A stretch of 64,000 bases of DNA from CAZYSK01 sp964649415 (GTDB taxonomy: Bacteria > Chloroflexota > Anaerolineae > B4-G1), in the NCBI GenBank assembly GCA_964649415.1, contig CAZYSK010000018.1, positions 1-64,000 of the forward strand, written 5' to 3'. The position numbers were made by a program, and so were the translations under genes. Within the stretch, counting starts at the first letter, position 1; every line of letters starts with the position of its first letter. The notes beneath the pieces were generated by a model. It had not been told where the DNA came from and did not search any database. It was given only the letters and a program-made list of their open reading frames with translations. This document shows positions 24,899 to 32,015 of this stretch, one piece after another.

Positions 24899-26107
24899 AT
24901 GCCCAAGACATTCAAACACCTCTACCCGCAGATCTATGATTTCGAGAACCTCTACCGGGCCTACCGCAACGCGCGGCGGGGCGGGAAGCGCAAGCACGAC
25001 GCGGTCGCCGCTTTCGAGGTCTATCTCGAGGAGAATCTGTGGACGCTGCACGCCGAACTGCACGACAAGGTCTACCGCCCCGGCCCCTACCGCAACTTCG
25101 TCGTCGGCCCCTGGCGGCGCGGTCACCTGTGGGCGCCCAAGCGTCGGCTCATCTCGGCCGCCCCTTTCCGCGACCGCGTCGTCCACCACGCCCTGTGCAA
25201 CGTGATTCAACCGATCTTCGAGGCGCGCTTCATCTACGACTCCTACGCCTGCCGCGTGGGCAAGGGCACCCACGCCGCCGTGGACCGCTGCCAGGACTTC
25301 GCCCGCCGCCGGCGCTACGTGCTGCAGTGCGACGTGCGCCAGTTCTTCCCCAGCGTGGACCACCGGATATTGCGTGGCATGCTCGCCCGCCACATCGCCG
25401 ATCCTGACGCCCTGTGGTTGATTGACCGCATCCTGGAGAGCAGCGCCGGTGCACGGGCCCTGGCTCGGGAGTACGACATGGTCTGGTTCCCTGGCGATGA
25501 CCTCCTGGCCGCCACCCGGCCCCGGGGGCTGCCCATCGGCAACCTGACTTCACAATTCTGGGCCAACGTGTACCTCAACAGATTGGACTATTTCGTCAAG
25601 CAGACGTTGCGCTGCCGCTGCTACGTGCGCTACTGCGACGACTTCCTGCTGTTCCACGACGACAAGGCCGTGCTGCACGCGTGGCGCCAGGCAATCATAG
25701 ATCACCTGGCCGGCCTACGGCTGAAGCTGCACGAGGAGCGGGCCGCCGTCTACCCCACCCGCACCGGCATCCCCTTTCTCGGCTTCCGCGTCTTCCCCTA
25801 TTACCGGCGCGTGCTCCACAACAAGGTGCACGCCTTCGCCCGGCGGCTGCGGCGGCTGCGCGCGGGATATGAGGCCGGAGAACTGAGCGCCGAGGCCGTG
25901 CGGCTCTCGGTGCAGGGCTGGGTGGCCCACGCCGCCCACGCCCAGAGCTACCGGCTGCGCTGCCGGCTGCTGGGCGAGGTCCGTTTCAGCCAGCCCGCCG
26001 GCCGGGGTTTGCCGGCAGCCGGCGCGCCAGAGACGCCCTGGCTTGCCGGGACGGTCGCCGCTGGCGCGGGCCGCGGGCGGCCTGCACGGGCATGGGTGGA
26101 GGTGTGA
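24899..26107 (+). CDS. Diversity-generating retroelement reverse transcriptase
   Basis: 402 residues. Polymerase motifs: VLQCDVRQFFPSVDH (Asp145), the DGR-type GLPIGNLTSQ (214-219, where group II and retron enzymes usually have QGxxxSP) and the active site RYCDDFLLF (Asp247/248). Upstream RLISAAPFRDRVVHHAL and DSYACRVGKGTHAA are the usual early RT motifs. I chose the ATG at 24899 (MPKTFKHLYPQIYDFENLY), the usual DGR-RT beginning; earlier codons run through hairpin and repeat. It copies template-repeat RNA with errors at adenines and supplies the cDNA that replaces the VR. The C-terminal ~40 residues are Ala/Gly/Arg-rich. Confidence 0.93.
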   Translation: MPKTFKHLYPQIYDFENLYRAYRNARRGGKRKHDAVAAFEVYLEENLWTLHAELHDKVYRPGPYRNFVVGPWRRGHLWAPKRRLISAAPFRDRVVHHALCNVIQPIFEARFIYDSYACRVGKGTHAAVDRCQDFARRRRYVLQCDVRQFFPSVDHRILRGMLARHIADPDALWLIDRILESSAGARALAREYDMVWFPGDDLLAATRPRGLPIGNLTSQFWANVYLNRLDYFVKQTLRCRCYVRYCDDFLLFHDDKAVLHAWRQAIIDHLAGLRLKLHEERAAVYPTRTGIPFLGFRVFPYYRRVLHNKVHAFARRLRRLRAGYEAGELSAEAVRLSVQGWVAHAAHAQSYRLRCRLLGEVRFSQPAGRGLPAAGAPETPWLAGTVAAGAGRGRPARAWVEV

Positions 26108-26110
26108 ACC

Positions 26111-26452
26111 GTGCCTGAGTATCCCATCTATCCCAAGACATACGACCTGATCGCCTATCTCATCCCGGCTACTCAGTCCTTCCCGAAGAGCCAGCGTTTC
26201 GTCCTGGCCAAGCGCATCCAGGACACCGCGCTGGACTTCAACGACCTGCTCATCCTGGCCCGCAAGGTGCGGGTGGACGACAGGCGCGACGTGTTGCGCC
26301 GCGCGGACGCCAAGCTGGAGGCGCTGCGCATCTGCCTGCGCCTGGCGATGGAGCTGGGGTTCCTGCCCTTCGGCCAGTACGAGCACGCCTCTGGCATGCT
26401 CGTCGAGGTCGGGAAGCTGCTGGGAGGATGGCGAGAGAAGTTAGGGCAGTGA
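26111..26452 (+). CDS. avd: Avd-like four-helix-bundle accessory protein
   Basis: 113 residues, GTG start three bases after the RT stop, so surely co-translated. The N-terminus PEYPIYPKTYDLIAYLIPAT followed by FPKSQRFVLAKRIQDTALDF is characteristic of the S23-like/bAvd four-helix family of DGR accessory proteins. It is basic, as expected for an RNA- and RT-binding partner; in the Bordetella phage system Avd forms a pentamer that binds RT and template RNA. Its place between RT and template repeat is consistent with that role. Confidence 0.9.
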   Translation: MPEYPIYPKTYDLIAYLIPATQSFPKSQRFVLAKRIQDTALDFNDLLILARKVRVDDRRDVLRRADAKLEALRICLRLAMELGFLPFGQYEHASGMLVEVGKLLGGWREKLGQ

Positions 26453-26491
26453 TGTGCATCGCACTTGAATCACTGTGGGGACGGGCTACAC

Positions 26492-26601
26492 GTGCTGCGG
26501 GGCGGCTCGTGGGGCAACGATCAAAACAACGCCCGCTGCGCGTACCGCAACAGGAACCATCCCGACAATTGGAACGACAACCTGGGGTTCCGCTGCGCCA
26601 G
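26492..26601 (+). ncRNA. DGR template repeat (TR) within the template RNA
   Basis: 110 bp starting GTGCTGCGGGGCGGCTCGTG, 40 bp after the avd stop, same orientation as the VR. It holds 25 adenines concentrated in AAC/AAT codons at positions equivalent to target residues 741-762. No adenine substitution can create a stop codon in the target frame. An 88-codon frame across it (26465-26731) resembles the target C-terminus only because it is the template. The next 180 bp are GC-rich with several potential stems and probably form the RNA's 3' part. Confidence 0.95.
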
Positions 26602-26784
26602 CGCCTTTCCGCCTGCGCCCAGATGCCCGCTCCTCACGGGGGGCGGGATACGGCGAGGAGAGACCCAGGCCCGCTCCCGGTCCGGCGTTCTGGCCGGGCC
26701 AAAGACGACGTCGCCTCGCGCCGGGGAGTAAGCCCGGCGGCCGAAACCCGGCGTGGGGCACCTATATGCGGTATGGAGTAACCT

Positions 26785-28086
26785 ATGGCTTATCCAAACA
26801 TTCTCTACATCCATTCCCACGACACGGGCCGCTACGTGCAGCCCTACGGGCACGACGTGCCCACGCCGTACATCCAGCGGTTGGCCGAGCAGGGCGTCCT
26901 GTTCCGGCAGAACTTCTGCGCCGCGCCGACCTGTTCGCCCAGCCGGGCCGCCCTGCTCACCGGGCAGTGCGCCCACTCCAGCGGCATGCTCGGCCTGGCC
27001 CACCGGGGCTTCTCGCTGCACGACCACAGCCAACACATCGTGCGCACGCTGCGCGAAGCCGGCTACCGCTCCACGCTCGTCGGCGTCCAGCACGTCGCGC
27101 GGGACGCGGGCGTCATCGGCTACGATCGAATCATACCGCTGAGGAGCGCGAGCGTCGACGACGTCGCGCCGGCGGCCGCCGACTTCCTGTCCTACGCCCC
27201 CTCGGAGCCCTTCTTTCTCTCCGTCGGCTTCTTCGAGACCCACCGCGAGTTCCCCAGTCCCGGCCCCGATGAAGACGCGCGCTACTGCCTGCCGCCGCAT
27301 CCCCTGCCCGATACGCCCCGGACCCGGCAGGACTTTGCCGCCTTCAGGGCCAGCGCCCGCACCTTCGACCGGGGCGTGGGGGCCGTGATCGAGGCGCTCG
27401 ACGCCAACGACCTGGGCGAAAACACGCTCGTCATCTGCACCACGGACCACGGCATCGCCTTCCCGGGGATGAAGTGCAACCTGACCGACCACGGCATCGG
27501 CGTGATGCTGGTCATGCGCGGTCCCGGTGGCTTCTCCGGTGGTCAGGTGTGCGACGCCATGGTCTCACACGTGGACCTGTTCCCGACCGTCTGCGACCTG
27601 CTGGGCATCGCGCCCCTGCCCTGGCTGCAGGGACGCTCGATGCTGCCGCTGATGCGGGGCGAGGTCGACCAGATCCGCGAGGAGGTCTTCGCCGAGGTCA
27701 CGTACCACGCCGCCTACGAGCCCCAGCGCGCGGTACGCACACAGCGCTGGAAGTACATCCGCCGCTTCGCGGACCGCACCGGCCCGGTGCTGGCCAACTG
27801 CGACGAGAGCCCGAGCAAGGACGTGTGGCTGGAGAACGGCTGGGCCGGGCGTGCCCTGGCCCGCGAACAGCTCTACGACCTGGCGTTTGACCCCAACGAG
27901 GCCTACAACCTGGCTGGCGATCCGTCCGCAGCGCAGGTGCTCGACGACGTGCGCGGCCGCCTCGATCGCTGGATGCACGAGACCGACGACCCGCTGCTGC
28001 GCGGTCCCGTCCCCGCTCCATCCGGCGCGCGCGTCAACGATCCCGACGCCCGGTCGCCCAACGAGCCAACCCGCACCACGCCCTGA
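26785..28086 (+). CDS. Sulfatase (type I, Cys-type)
   Basis: 433 residues, alkaline-phosphatase superfamily. The formylglycine motif CSPSRAALLTG places the modified Cys at residue 50. Metal ligands are suggested by HSHDTG near the N-terminus and CTTDHGIAF in the middle. No signal peptide is visible, so it is probably cytoplasmic, which fits maturation by the anaerobic enzyme encoded next. GGAG lies about 7 bp before the ATG. The substrate (sulfated sugar or other ester) is unknown. The tail after about residue 400 is low-complexity Pro/Arg. Confidence 0.9.
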   Translation: MAYPNILYIHSHDTGRYVQPYGHDVPTPYIQRLAEQGVLFRQNFCAAPTCSPSRAALLTGQCAHSSGMLGLAHRGFSLHDHSQHIVRTLREAGYRSTLVGVQHVARDAGVIGYDRIIPLRSASVDDVAPAAADFLSYAPSEPFFLSVGFFETHREFPSPGPDEDARYCLPPHPLPDTPRTRQDFAAFRASARTFDRGVGAVIEALDANDLGENTLVICTTDHGIAFPGMKCNLTDHGIGVMLVMRGPGGFSGGQVCDAMVSHVDLFPTVCDLLGIAPLPWLQGRSMLPLMRGEVDQIREEVFAEVTYHAAYEPQRAVRTQRWKYIRRFADRTGPVLANCDESPSKDVWLENGWAGRALAREQLYDLAFDPNEAYNLAGDPSAAQVLDDVRGRLDRWMHETDDPLLRGPVPAPSGARVNDPDARSPNEPTRTTP

Positions 28087-28096
28087 CGCGCACAGC

Positions 28097-28167
28097 GATT
28101 TGCTGATTTGCCGATTTGCCGACTTGCAGATTTGCTCATTTGTCATTTGTAATTTGCCATTTGCCAT
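28097..28167 (+). repeat. Short-period tandem repeat between sulfatase and anSME
   Basis: Units of eight (GATTTGCC-like) grade into units of seven (TCATTTG, TAATTTG, CCATTTG), about nine in all. It is non-coding and fills nearly the whole 94-bp gap. Confidence 0.6.
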
Positions 28168-28180
28168 TCCCTTGATACCT

Positions 28181-29491
28181 ATGTTGCCTTCCCACTCCCC
28201 CACCCCCCCGGCTTTCCACGTGATGGTCAAGCCGCGCGGGCCGGTATGCAACCTGAGCTGCGCCTACTGCTACTATCTGTCCAAGGAGCGGCTGTACCCC
28301 GGCAGCGACTTCCGCATGACGGACGAACTGCTCGAGGACTTCACCCGCCAGTACATCGCGGCCCAGCGCGTCCCCGACGTGACCTTAGGCTGGCAGGGCG
28401 GGGAGCCCACGCTGATGGGGCTGGACTTCTTCCGGCGGGCGGTGGCGCTGCAGGAGAAGTACCGCCGGCCGGGCATGCGCGTTCAGAACGGTCTGCAGAC
28501 GAACGGCACGCTCCTCGACGACGCGTGGTGCCGTTTCTTCGCCGAGCACAACTTCCTGATCGGGCTCAGCCTGGATGGCCCCCGGGAGCTGCACGATGCC
28601 TACCGCCGGGACAAGGGCGGCCGTCCGACCCACGCCCGCGTGGTGGCGGGGGCGCGGCTGTTGCAGAAGCACGGCGTCGAGTTCAACATCCTGACCACCG
28701 TCCACGCCGCCAACGTGGGCCACCCGCTGGCGGTGTACCGTTTCCTGCGGGACGAGGTGGGGGCGCAGTTCGTGCAGTTCATCCCCATCGTCGAGCGGGA
28801 CAACGCGACCGGCTTTCAGGAGGGCGATCGGCTCACGGGGCGCTCCGTGACGGGGCGGCAGTATGGGGATTTCCTCATCGCGGCCTTCGACGAGTGGGTG
28901 CGCCGGGACGTGGGGCGTGTGTTCGTGCAGATCTTCGACGTGGCGCTGGCCGCGTGGGTGGGCCAGCGGCCGGGGCTGTGCGTGTTCGAGGAGACTTGCG
29001 GCACGGCGCTGGTGTTGGAGCACAACGGCGACCTCTACGCGTGCGACCATTTCGTCGAGCCCCGCTGCAGGCTGGGCAACATCCGGGAGACGCCGCTCGT
29101 CGAGTTGGTGGGCTCGGAGCAGCAGCGGCAGTTCGGGCTGGCCAAGCGGGACGCGCTGCCCCGGCTGTGCCGCGAGTGCGAGGTGCGCTTCATCTGCCAC
29201 GGCGGGTGCCCCAAGAACCGCGTGGCGCGCACGCCGGACGGTGAGGCGGGGCTGAACGTGCTGTGCGACGGATACAGGGCCTTTTTCACGCACATCGACC
29301 GGCCGATGCGCGTCATGGCGGCGGAGCTGCGGGCCGCCCGCCCGGCGGCCAACGTCATGCGTATCCTGGTGCAGGAGGAGGCCGAGTTGCAGGAGCGCTT
29401 CGCCCACGCCCGGCGCAACGATCCCTGCCCGTGCGGCAGCGGCCTCAAGTTCAAGCACTGTCATGGGAGAAGAGCGGCGAATAGCGAATAG
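28181..29491 (+). CDS. Anaerobic sulfatase-maturating enzyme (radical SAM/SPASM) with C-terminal SEC-C motif
   Basis: 436 residues. Radical SAM cluster CNLSCAYC, then LGWQGGEPTLMG, and a SPASM region rich in cysteine (GLCVFEETCGTALVLEHNGD, CDHFV, LPRLCRECEVRFICHGGCPKN). It converts the sulfatase active-site Cys (or Ser) to formylglycine without oxygen; the adjacent sulfatase is the evident substrate. The last 20 residues contain NDPCPCGSGLKFKHCHG, a SEC-C zinc motif known from SecA, an unusual but not unknown add-on. I chose ATG 28181; ATG 28223 is possible. The stop lies in a short repetitive stretch. Confidence 0.9.
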   Translation: MLPSHSPTPPAFHVMVKPRGPVCNLSCAYCYYLSKERLYPGSDFRMTDELLEDFTRQYIAAQRVPDVTLGWQGGEPTLMGLDFFRRAVALQEKYRRPGMRVQNGLQTNGTLLDDAWCRFFAEHNFLIGLSLDGPRELHDAYRRDKGGRPTHARVVAGARLLQKHGVEFNILTTVHAANVGHPLAVYRFLRDEVGAQFVQFIPIVERDNATGFQEGDRLTGRSVTGRQYGDFLIAAFDEWVRRDVGRVFVQIFDVALAAWVGQRPGLCVFEETCGTALVLEHNGDLYACDHFVEPRCRLGNIRETPLVELVGSEQQRQFGLAKRDALPRLCRECEVRFICHGGCPKNRVARTPDGEAGLNVLCDGYRAFFTHIDRPMRVMAAELRAARPAANVMRILVQEEAELQERFAHARRNDPCPCGSGLKFKHCHGRRAANSE

Positions 29492-29505
29492 AGAATGGCG
29501 GATGT

Positions 29506-29618
29506 GGTTGGTAGATTGGGATATTGGTAAATTGGGAGCTTGGGAGGTTGGGAGATTGGTAGGCTGGGAAACTGGTAAATTGGTAGATTGGGAAACTGGT
29601 AAATTGGTAGATTGGGGA
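29506..29618 (+). repeat. Octanucleotide-type low-complexity repeat
   Basis: About 14 imperfect units such as TTGGTAGATTGGGAAACTGG with period near 8. A short frame across it encodes only WEIGKL-type repeats and is not a gene. A shorter relative sits at 36486-36516. Confidence 0.6.
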
Positions 29619-29624
29619 TGGCCT

Positions 29625-29647
29625 GTAGGGGCGCGGTTGCCGCGCCC
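29625..29647 (+). repeat. GTAGGGGCG palindromic repeat, copy 4
   Basis: GTAGGGGCGCGGTTGCCGCG followed by CCC. It is the same family as 17377-17446 and 310-333. Confidence 0.6.
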
Positions 29648-29658
29648 AGCCCGGTGTC

Positions 29659-30300
29659 ATGATGAATAGCGACGAGCGCGGGGGGAAGGGGATGCGCGCG
29701 GCCGTTATCGTCGTCGCCGCGTACACGGCGGCGCAGATGCTGTCCGACGTGCTCAGTCTCAAGATCGCGCAGGTGGCCGGGTTCAGCGTGGACGCCGGCA
29801 CGTTCATCTATCCCATCACCTTCACGCTGCGCGACCTGGTGCACAAACGGCTGGGGCGGGGTGCGGCCCGCACGGTCATCGTCGCCGCCGGGGCCATAAA
29901 CCTGGGCATGGCCGGGCTGTTCGCCTTCGCCGCGTGGCTCCCGCCCGACCCCACGTGGACGCTGCAGCGCGAGTTCGCCGCCGTGCTCACGCCCGTGTGG
30001 CGCATCGTGCTCGCCTCTATCGTCGCGGAGTTGGTCAGCGAGTTCACCGACACCGAGGTGTACCACCTGTGGGTCACGCGGGCGGCGGCGAAGCTGCGCT
30101 TCGCGCGCTACCAATGGACGCGGGTGCTGGTCAGCAACGCCGTCAGCGTGCCGCTGGACAGCCTGATCTTCTGCTGGGGGGCGTTCGGGGGCCAGTTGCC
30201 CGCCGCGACGGTGTGGGCCATCTTCTGGTCGAACGTGGTGTTGAAGGGTCTGGTGACGCTGGTCAGTTTGCCGGGAATTTACCTGGTACCGGAGGCTTGA
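29659..30300 (+). CDS. yhhQ: VUT/YhhQ family transporter (queuosine precursor)
   Basis: 213 residues, six predicted membrane helices. Family hallmarks: DVLSLKIAQVAGFSVDAGTF, YPITFTLRDLVHKRLG, and ASIVAELVSEFTDTEVYHLW. E. coli YhhQ imports queuosine precursors (preQ0/preQ1), and this is its expected role. The ATG pair at 29659/29662 starts the frame; ATG 29692 (before MRAAVIVVAAY) is an alternative. It ends 1 bp before era, so the two are probably co-transcribed. Confidence 0.85.
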   Translation: MMNSDERGGKGMRAAVIVVAAYTAAQMLSDVLSLKIAQVAGFSVDAGTFIYPITFTLRDLVHKRLGRGAARTVIVAAGAINLGMAGLFAFAAWLPPDPTWTLQREFAAVLTPVWRIVLASIVAELVSEFTDTEVYHLWVTRAAAKLRFARYQWTRVLVSNAVSVPLDSLIFCWGAFGGQLPAATVWAIFWSNVVLKGLVTLVSLPGIYLVPEA

Positions 30301-30301
30301 A

Positions 30302-31249
30302 ATGTCCGATGAGATCTCATTTGAACTGGATCGTATTCCCGAAGGCCACCGCTCCGGCTTCGTCGCCGTGATCGGGCGGCCCAACGTGGGGAAGTCCACA
30401 CTGATGAACCGATTCGTGGGGCAGAAGGTGGCCATCGTCTCGCCCAAGCCCCAGACCACCCGCAGCCGCATCCTGGGCATCCTCACGCGCGAGGACGCCC
30501 AGGTCATCTTCGTGGACACCCCCGGCCTGCACCGGCCCCGTCACAGCCTGGGACGGGCGATGGTCGCCGCCGCCACAGCCGTGATCCCCGACGCCGACGT
30601 GGTGTTGTTCATGGTAGATGTCTCCGTGCCGCCTACCGACGAGGATCGGATGATCGCGAAGCTGATCCGCGAACGCACCCAGGCCCCAGTCATCCTGGCG
30701 CTGAACAAGATGGACCTGCTGCCGGCGGAGAACGTCAAGCCCCACACCGAGGCCTACTGGCAGCTCGTGCCCGATCACCACGATTGGATGATGACCATCG
30801 CCACCCGGGGGGAGAACCTGGACAAGCTGCTGGATCGGATCATCGGGGCGCTGCCGGAGGGACCGCGCTACTACCCGGGCGCCCAGGTGACCGACCAGAC
30901 CGAGCGGCAGATCGCCGCCGAGCTGATTCGCGAGCAGGTGCTGCGCCACGCCCGCCAGGAGGTGCCCCACGCCGTGGCCGTGCTCGTCGAGGAATTCAAG
31001 GAGCGGGAGCACGGCGCGTTCTACATCGCGGCGAACGTCTTCGTCGAGAAGGACTCCCAGAAAGGCATCATCATCGGCCGCCGGGGGCAGATGTTGCGCC
31101 GGATCGGGTCGGCGGCGCGGCGGGAAATCGAGCGCATGACGGGCGGGCGGACCTATCTGGACCTGCGGGTCAAAGTGCGCAAGGACTGGCGGCGGGACGA
31201 CAAGGCGCTGCGCCGGATGGGGTTTGACCCGGACGGAGGAGGAAGGTGA
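30302..31249 (+). CDS. era: GTPase Era
   Basis: 315 residues. GTPase motifs are GRPNVGKSTLMNR, the effector-region PKPQTTRSRI, DTPG and NKMD. The C-terminal KH domain includes FVEKDSQKGIIIGRRGQMLRRIG. Era binds the 3' end of 16S rRNA and helps assemble the 30S subunit. The length is normal. Its stop overlaps the next start (GTGA). The ordinary ybeY/recO neighbours are absent. Confidence 0.95.
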   Translation: MSDEISFELDRIPEGHRSGFVAVIGRPNVGKSTLMNRFVGQKVAIVSPKPQTTRSRILGILTREDAQVIFVDTPGLHRPRHSLGRAMVAAATAVIPDADVVLFMVDVSVPPTDEDRMIAKLIRERTQAPVILALNKMDLLPAENVKPHTEAYWQLVPDHHDWMMTIATRGENLDKLLDRIIGALPEGPRYYPGAQVTDQTERQIAAELIREQVLRHARQEVPHAVAVLVEEFKEREHGAFYIAANVFVEKDSQKGIIIGRRGQMLRRIGSAARREIERMTGGRTYLDLRVKVRKDWRRDDKALRRMGFDPDGGGR

Positions 31250-31665
31250 CGAGACGGAATCGACCTGTGGGCTTGCTGCTCCTGGGTGTGCTGTTGTTGA
31301 TCCTGGCGCTGCGGGCGCTGGGCTGGGTGGTCGTCGGCAGCCTGATGGCGCAGCGGGCGCTGGGCCCGGCGGAGGCGCTCACCAACCTGCTGACAGCGCT
31401 GGTCCTTCTCGTGACCACCGTCGGGCTGTTGCGGCTGCGGGAGTGGGCGCGCTGGCTCGCGCTGGCGGCGTGCAGCGCGTACTTCGGGCTGACGCTGGTC
31501 AACGTACTCGGGCTGTGGCCGCGTCTGCGCGGCGACTGGATGAACCTCAGCCTGGGGCTGCTGAACGCCGCGATTGCGGTGGGCGTGCTGGCGTTCGTGT
31601 GGTGGTATCTCAACCGCAAGGACGTGCGCCGGCTGTTCCGGGGACCCGAGCGGGGGTCTGGCTAA
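31246..31665 (+). CDS. Small membrane protein of unknown function
   Basis: 139 residues starting at a GTG that overlaps the era stop by four bases; GGAGGAAG lies just upstream. Four hydrophobic helices (about 8-30, 45-65, 68-90, 100-125) and a basic C-terminus. This is the pattern of small four-helix proteins with no defined role. Coupling to era suggests only co-expression. Confidence 0.7.
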   Translation: MTRRNRPVGLLLLGVLLLILALRALGWVVVGSLMAQRALGPAEALTNLLTALVLLVTTVGLLRLREWARWLALAACSAYFGLTLVNVLGLWPRLRGDWMNLSLGLLNAAIAVGVLAFVWWYLNRKDVRRLFRGPERGSG

Positions 31666-31670
31666 TCGCG

Positions 31671-31702
31671 CCGCCTGAGGCCCCCCGCTTCAGGCGGTTC
31701 TT
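31671..31702 (+). terminator. Terminator after the era operon
   Basis: CCGCCTGA (31671-31678) pairs with TCAGGCGG (31690-31697), followed by TTCTT. The right arm (TTCAGGCGGTTCTT) is identical to part of the 75-bp repeat beyond the gap. Confidence 0.65.
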
Positions 31703-31710
31703 CACAACCC

Positions 31711-31810
31711 NNNNNNNNNNNNNNNNNNNNNNNNNNNNNNNNNNNNNNNNNNNNNNNNNNNNNNNNNNNNNNNNNNNNNNNNNNNNNNNNNNNNNNNNNN
31801 NNNNNNNNNN
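31711..31810. other. Assembly gap (100 N)
   Basis: Exactly 100 N, the conventional placeholder for a gap of unknown size. Repeat sequence touches the right edge, and a fragment of the same repeat ends at the left, so the true gap probably holds more repeat copies. Confidence 0.98.
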
Positions 31811-31960
31811 TAGATACACGGCACTCCGGCGGACCTACGTGCCTCACTACGAACGCCGCCGGCTTCAGGCGGTTCTTAACAGGCCTAGATACACGGCACT
31901 CCGGCGGACCTACGTGCCTCACTACGAACGCCGCCGGCTTTGGGCGGTTTTTTGCAGCCT
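31811..31960 (-). repeat. 75-bp tandem repeat, two copies, related to the array at 21928-22441
   Basis: Units begin TAGATACACGGCACTCCGG at 31811 and 31886. The first 37 bp of interest in each (31817-31853, 31892-31928) are the exact reverse complement of 22241-22277. The rest of each unit is a GCCGCCGGCTT..GGCGGTT hairpin. No gene is present between the gap and 32016. Confidence 0.8.
31931..31953 (+). terminator. Terminator-like hairpin in the last 75-bp repeat copy
   Basis: CCGCC-GGCTTTG-GGCGG followed by six T. In the preceding copy the tail is TTCTT. Plus-strand read-through from the gap side would be stopped here before the IMP dehydrogenase gene. Confidence 0.55.
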
Positions 31961-32015
31961 TGATACAACCTTGACGCAGAGAAGGATATCGAAGTAGCCT
32001 GGAAAGGGGGATGTC

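Noticed and set aside
22496..25393. 965-codon minus-strand open frame
   Set aside because: Shadow of the KAP-FGE and RT genes caused by high GC; no domain and no start signals.
26465..26731. Small frame resembling a second FGE C-terminus
   Set aside because: It is the DGR template repeat read as protein; the resemblance is explained by TR/VR identity and the rest is Pro/Arg-rich noise.
29463..29669. 68-codon ORF
   Set aside because: It encodes only WEIGKL/VDW-type repeats from an octamer tract.
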